A DNA stretch of 42,584 bases from a virus. The translations under genes were made by a program, and so were the position numbers. Shown here piece by piece: positions 39,718 through 42,584 of this stretch (within the stretch, counting starts at the first letter, position 1; every line of letters starts with the position of its first letter). The stretch covers positions 1 through 42,584 of IMG/VR virus record IMGVR_UViG_3300005468_000011; one strand, 5' to 3'. The notes under the pieces were generated by a model. It ran no database searches, was not told the origin of the DNA, and saw only the letters and a program-made list of their open reading frames with translations.

Positions 39718-40064
39718 AGTCCAAGTTCCATGGCCACTTGCTTAACTTCTTTTAGTCCTAACTCGCTTTCAAACTTTACGACGAGCTTCTTGAAACTTGG
39801 ATCATCGAGTAGAACAGACCTCTCTTGCCACATACCAGTGATTAGGTAGCCTGTAGACCGACCCCAAAACGGTGATGATGCGACATAGACGGCAAACATC
39901 GCCATGACCTCGGGAGCTGTAAGCCAGCCTCTTAGCTGTTTTAGGAGCTTTAGGTCTTGCCCGGTGAACGGATACTTTCTGCCTTTCTTTTTTTGCCATG
40001 TGGTCGATATGTGTTCGAGCGTTTCGGCCCATTGCTCTACTGGCTTAGAACGGCAGCGCGTCAT
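39714..40064 (-). CDS. Hypothetical protein in the recombination operon, 116 aa
   Basis: A basic N-terminal segment, then helices with APEVMAMFAVYVASSPFWGRS and a C-terminal charged helix. No family is certain; it recalls small replication-initiation or loader proteins of phages. GGAG before the ATG and a 20-base overlap with the SSB gene. Confidence 0.6.
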   Translation of the reverse strand: MTRCRSKPVEQWAETLEHISTTWQKKKGRKYPFTGQDLKLLKQLRGWLTAPEVMAMFAVYVASSPFWGRSTGYLITGMWQERSVLLDDPSFKKLVVKFESELGLKEVKQVAMELGL

Positions 40065-40491
40065 CGGAGGTCTCCGTTCCAGTCTCCAATGGCTCCTCTA
40101 GGGGCGCTGCATCTTCGCGATACGGGCTTACTTTTGCCAACTTGTTATTGGATTTCCCTTTGAAGGTATCGGTAAACACCTCGCCCATAAAGTATTTGCC
40201 TTTCCAGGCTCCGGCCTCAACGATGAATTTATCCTCATAGGGTTGGCCGATACACTTGAGAAAGTGGATAGCGATACCAGCGCCTTTATGGTCTTTAGGT
40301 AAGAACGTCACCCAATGCCAAACCGAGCGATCTCGGTAGCGCGGATCAAGGCAAGCAGCCTTGACCAATACCTGCTGATAGCCCTTGCTCGATTTAAGTT
40401 CTTCTGTATCAAAGATCCTGAATGGAAACCATCCATTCGGAATCAATTCAAACTGACTATCTATAAGTCCGACGGCATCATATTCAAACAC
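40045..40491 (-). CDS. ssb: Phage single-stranded DNA-binding protein, 148 aa
   Basis: A beta-rich, OB-like body with aromatic residues and a linker that ends in an acidic tip, S142-D-D-A-L-P-F148. That tip is the signature C-terminal peptide of SSBs which docks to replication and repair proteins. AAGGAG seven bases before a GTG start. Eight-base overlap with the Sak4-like gene, so they are co-expressed. Confidence 0.75.
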   Translation of the reverse strand: MFEYDAVGLIDSQFELIPNGWFPFRIFDTEELKSSKGYQQVLVKAACLDPRYRDRSVWHWVTFLPKDHKGAGIAIHFLKCIGQPYEDKFIVEAGAWKGKYFMGEVFTDTFKGKSNNKLAKVSPYREDAAPLEEPLETGTETSDDALPF

Positions 40492-41407
40492 TGGCTTTCT
40501 CCTTAGTGGGTTCGATCTTTTTCTTTAGGAAATCGATGCACTTCTGAAGGGTGTCGAAGGTCATTTCAGACCATTCATCTACGTCTGCCTTAGTCAGCCA
40601 TGTATTAATTGTGGCCTCATCGATTTTGACGGTTTCCAGCAAATGTTGAATTTCGTCTAATTGTTCTTTTGTGGCTAAAGCCATCGGCTTAGACTCTCTT
40701 TCCAAGACCTCCTTACCGTAGTATTTGCAAAAGTTGGCGTAAGACCATTCAAATTCGTCCGGAAATTTTGGCGCACCAATTTCAGCTCTCTCTTTTATTG
40801 TTCTTGCCAATCGCTTGCCATCAATTTTCCCAGACGGATTCGAGAGTTGAAAAACATAATCAAAAACGTGCGAATCTCCTTTCATAGAATCTGGGCCTAC
40901 TCCGATGCGCTGCATCCCAGCTCCATAGGTATCCTTTTGGTGCGCCGTAATTATGACGTTCATATCCAATGCAAGAATCATTCGCATTAAGGATTTGTAT
41001 TCGGATTTAATCTTCGCCCAATAGCGGAATCCCCAGTCCTGCATTTCAATGGTTTCTGAGGATTTCCCGCTACTTCCAGCGGCCTTCGCAAAAATCATGT
41101 TCCATTTTTCCTGTAAAGCGCCGTAGTAGATAGTTATCGGATCAATGATTAGCGTTCGGTATGGATGTTTTTGAGTTAAGAGTTCTTTTACCTCGGCTCT
41201 AACATCGTTAGGGTTCGTTGTCTGATAAACTACTGAGCCGGATTTAGCAATTGTGGCCGAATAATTCTCCGTCCCTTTTTCCATGTCGATAATATAGGCT
41301 TGCGGGAATTGGATAGCCCCCGTTGTTTTGCCAACCCCAGGCTCAGAAAACGTAAATAACTTAAGTCTCTTTTGCATCGTTTCAGGCTTTACCGCTCTCA
41401 AAGTCAT
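40484..41407 (-). CDS. Sak4-like recombination ATPase (AAA_24), 307 aa
   Basis: A RecA-like P-loop ATPase: Walker A S21-E-P-G-V-G-K-T-T29, Walker B T85-LIID89 and the sensor IITAH156QKD. Residues EKGTENY follow the first strand, as in the phage AAA_24/Sak4 family, single-strand annealing and strand-exchange proteins that work with SSB. A C-terminal helical tail of about 80 residues is extra. Start overlaps the previous stop by ATGA. Confidence 0.8.
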   Translation of the reverse strand: MTLRAVKPETMQKRLKLFTFSEPGVGKTTGAIQFPQAYIIDMEKGTENYSATIAKSGSVVYQTTNPNDVRAEVKELLTQKHPYRTLIIDPITIYYGALQEKWNMIFAKAAGSSGKSSETIEMQDWGFRYWAKIKSEYKSLMRMILALDMNVIITAHQKDTYGAGMQRIGVGPDSMKGDSHVFDYVFQLSNPSGKIDGKRLARTIKERAEIGAPKFPDEFEWSYANFCKYYGKEVLERESKPMALATKEQLDEIQHLLETVKIDEATINTWLTKADVDEWSEMTFDTLQKCIDFLKKKIEPTKEKASV

Positions 41408-41568
41408 GATTTCTCCTTGGCTCTTTGCGCCATCTCATACGCTTCTTCCATCGTGCGTCCCATCCCAAGGACGTTAATGGCCCCATCCTCTATTTCAGGC
41501 CCTACAATCCATAGGCCAAAGTGATTGATCTGTGCGACCCACTCTTTAGGCATTTCCTCTAGATTCAT
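41404..41568 (-). CDS. Hypothetical protein, 54 aa
   Basis: MNLEEMPKEWVAQINHFG onward, ending in MGRTMEEAYEMAQRAKE. A small alpha/beta protein of unknown role, coupled on both sides by ATGA. It fills the space between the membrane protein and the Sak4-like gene. Confidence 0.65.
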   Translation of the reverse strand: MNLEEMPKEWVAQINHFGLWIVGPEIEDGAINVLGMGRTMEEAYEMAQRAKEKS

Positions 41569-41732
41569 TTGCTGTTGATGTAGTCCAGGTGCCTTAAGTG
41601 AAGCTTCTGGCCTTCCGTATTGACGGACTCAATCCCTTGTCGGCCTATCACGAATTCATAAATGCCGACCGTAACGAGAGCGACCGAAATTACGAGAATC
41701 AAACCCGCCAGGAAGTAAAAGACCATCAGCAT
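41565..41732 (-). CDS. Single-span membrane protein, 55 aa
   Basis: One N-terminal transmembrane helix (FYFLAGLILVISVALVTVG) with a soluble tail. GAGGGGG five bases before the ATG at 41732 is stronger than any other start. Function unknown. Confidence 0.65.
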   Translation of the reverse strand: MLMVFYFLAGLILVISVALVTVGIYEFVIGRQGIESVNTEGQKLHLRHLDYINSK

Positions 41733-41743
41733 TCCAGCCCCCT

Positions 41744-41953
41744 CTAAACCTCGTGTTTCTCGATCCACCAATTCACCTTATCGAGCTTAAATCTGTATTC
41801 CCGGCCGATTTTGACGCGCGGCAGGGGGTCTTTCTTTCTTTCAGCCCATTTCGTGATGGTCTGTCGGCAATACCCGACCATTTCCTCAAGTTGTTTCATG
41901 GTCAGCAACCGGCTCTCATAATAGGCGGCTGGCATTTCCTTAGTAGTTTCCAT
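41744..41953 (-). CDS. Excisionase-like / MerR-type HTH protein, 69 aa
   Basis: The core LLTMKQLEEMVGYCRQTITKW then PLPRVKIGREYRF is a helix-turn-helix with a wing of the HTH_17 type, used by excisionases and small regulators. It may assist excision or control this operon. AGAGGA six bases before the ATG at 41953 is preferred to one at 41977. It is the first gene of the leftward operon, next to operator-like repeats. Confidence 0.75.
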   Translation of the reverse strand: METTKEMPAAYYESRLLTMKQLEEMVGYCRQTITKWAERKKDPLPRVKIGREYRFKLDKVNWWIEKHEV

Positions 41954-41992
41954 AGATTTTCCTCTTGCGCTATGCATTCCTCATATGTATGA

Positions 41993-42020
41993 TGATTAAC
42001 GCTGATTAACTATGATTAAC
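41993..42020. promoter_or_regulatory. Three TGATTAAC repeats at exact 10-bp intervals
   Basis: TGATTAAC occurs at 41993-42000, 42003-42010 and 42013-42020, one helical turn apart. They cover a possible leftward promoter (TTGTTA, 16 bases, GTTAAT on the minus strand) of the excisionase-like gene. Operators for a cooperative regulator or small iterons are both possible. Confidence 0.6.
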
Positions 42021-42063
42021 AACAGGTCATCACTCCGTCATTGATATCTACGTTGCCGATAGT

Positions 42064-42098
42064 GAACCGTTGTTATGAAAAGCGGTTCGTAACGGTTC
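42064..42098. promoter_or_regulatory. CGGTTC repeats upstream of the regulator pair
   Basis: CGGTTC lies at 42083-42088 and 42093-42098, again 10 bases apart (CGGTTCGT in both), and its complement GAACCG at 42064-42069. They lie 27 bases and more before the first ribbon-helix-helix gene, in the right place for autoregulation. Confidence 0.55.
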
Positions 42099-42124
42099 GT
42101 TAAACATAGTAAAGGAGTAAAAGT

Positions 42125-42304
42125 ATGTCAAGCAAAAAAATTCGAATGACGATTATTGTTGACGAAGAAACAGCGGATAAGGTGAAAAAGGAAGCGGACC
42201 TTGACCGGCGCAGCGCAAGCGGAATGGTGGCCAAGATTCTAAGAAAACATTTTGAGGCTGAGGGGCAAGGAGACAAACAATGGCAGCAAAACTTTCACCA
42301 ATAA
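42125..42304 (+). CDS. Ribbon-helix-helix protein, 59 aa
   Basis: KKIRMTIIVDEETADKVKKE and ASGMVAKILRKHF form a strand followed by two helices, the ribbon-helix-helix fold of Arc/CopG-type DNA-binding dimers. AAGGAG seven bases before the ATG. It overlaps the second regulator gene by 25 bases. It probably binds the repeats just upstream. Confidence 0.7.
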   Translation: MSSKKIRMTIIVDEETADKVKKEADLDRRSASGMVAKILRKHFEAEGQGDKQWQQNFHQ

Positions 42305-42558
42305 GCATCCGGTTTCCGCCGGACTTAGCGCAGATGATCCAAAAGGACGCGACTTTAAATGAGCGTTCTTTTTCCGGGCAAGTGGTATGGGCGGTTAGGG
42401 CTCACTACATGACGAGGAAGATGGAAGCGGAACTCTTTACTCCGACTGAGCTAGACGGATCGGAACCACGGAAGATTCCTGTTTTTCGAACGAAAGACGA
42501 GCTTGACGCATCTGCTCCTGTAAAACCTCAAAAGCATCTAGGTCAAGAAAGTAGTTGA
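42280..42558 (+). CDS. Arc-like ribbon-helix-helix regulator, 92 aa
   Basis: The beginning SPISIRFPPDLAQMIQKDA then ERSFSGQVVWAVRAHY is a standard Arc-type fold: beta strand with ISIRF, then helices with S-x-x-x-V. A polar 45-residue tail follows. AAGGAG lies seven bases upstream. In the circular genome its stop is at position 24 of the window. It precedes int by about 190 bases and could repress lytic or integration genes. Confidence 0.75.
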   Translation: MAAKLSPISIRFPPDLAQMIQKDATLNERSFSGQVVWAVRAHYMTRKMEAELFTPTELDGSEPRKIPVFRTKDELDASAPVKPQKHLGQESS

Positions 42559-42584
42559 TCGGATCGGACTCTCCCGTTTGATGG
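42535..42584. repeat. Terminal direct repeat, right copy
   Basis: Identical to bases 1-50; see the left copy. It includes the last 24 bases of the second ribbon-helix-helix gene. Confidence 0.9.

Noticed and set aside
1-42584. CRISPR array
   Set aside because: No regularly spaced repeats of CRISPR length were seen; the 8-10-bp repeats at 41993-42098 and the 30-bp coding repeat at 10679-10919 do not have spacers of array type.
1-42584. Phage DNA polymerase, helicase or lambda-type CI repressor
   Set aside because: No reading frame shows their motifs; only SSB, the Sak4-like ATPase, nucleases and small regulators are visible.

Overview
The window is one temperate, tailed (podovirus-like) phage or prophage genome, apparently complete and circular: its first 50 bases are repeated exactly as its last 50 (1-50 = 42535-42584), so the unique unit is 42,534 bp. 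Shine-Dalgarno sites are strong, genes are packed with many ATGA stop/start overlaps, and most structural genes run rightward. The host is probably a Gram-negative bacterium: there are Sec signal peptides, a probable lipoprotein, peptidoglycan peptidases and a sugar-modifying cassette. The species cannot be read from the sequence.

Layout. 217-1640: tyrosine integrase followed by attP, which is the 5' half of a tRNA-Thr(TGT), then a strong hairpin. 1650-3961 (minus): small basic, zinc-ribbon and ribbon-helix-helix-like proteins, partly driven by a promoter covered by a perfect palindrome. 3984-4800: a nearly gene-free stretch with a likely small RNA (promoter, hairpin, terminator) and other strong inverted repeats. 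4803-7332 (plus) and 7357-9838 (minus): accessory genes, including two HNH endonucleases and a secreted protein. 10303-12182 (plus): small accessory genes. 12205-14383: two DegT-family sugar enzymes. 14486-21851: packaging and head (small terminase candidate, TerL, portal, scaffold, N4-gp56-type capsid). 21855-27880: a methyltransferase and five glycosyltransferases inserted in the virion operon. 27877-35926: adaptor, tail hub, tail fibre and three ejection-type proteins, interrupted by a minus-strand lipoprotein gene. 35923-38594: lysis region (M15 and M23 peptidases, membrane proteins). 38596-41953 (minus): HNH, PD-(D/E)XK nuclease, SSB, Sak4-like recombinase and an excisionase-like HTH protein. 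42125-42558: two ribbon-helix-helix regulators.

How it fits together. Integration is by int, attP and the excisionase-like protein. No lambda CI-like repressor is visible; lysogeny may rest on ribbon-helix-helix proteins and the operator-like repeats near 3108, 41993 and 42064. There is no DNA polymerase or helicase, so replication probably borrows the host machinery and adds an SSB/Sak4 recombination set. The most unusual part is the carbohydrate machinery: an aminotransferase, a lysine-to-histidine DegT relative that looks like a sugar 3-dehydratase, a methyltransferase and five glycosyltransferases. These could alter the host surface glycan or glycosylate virion proteins. Several tail proteins also carry Sec signal peptides, and there are many tiny Cys-cluster proteins, often translationally coupled to virion genes.
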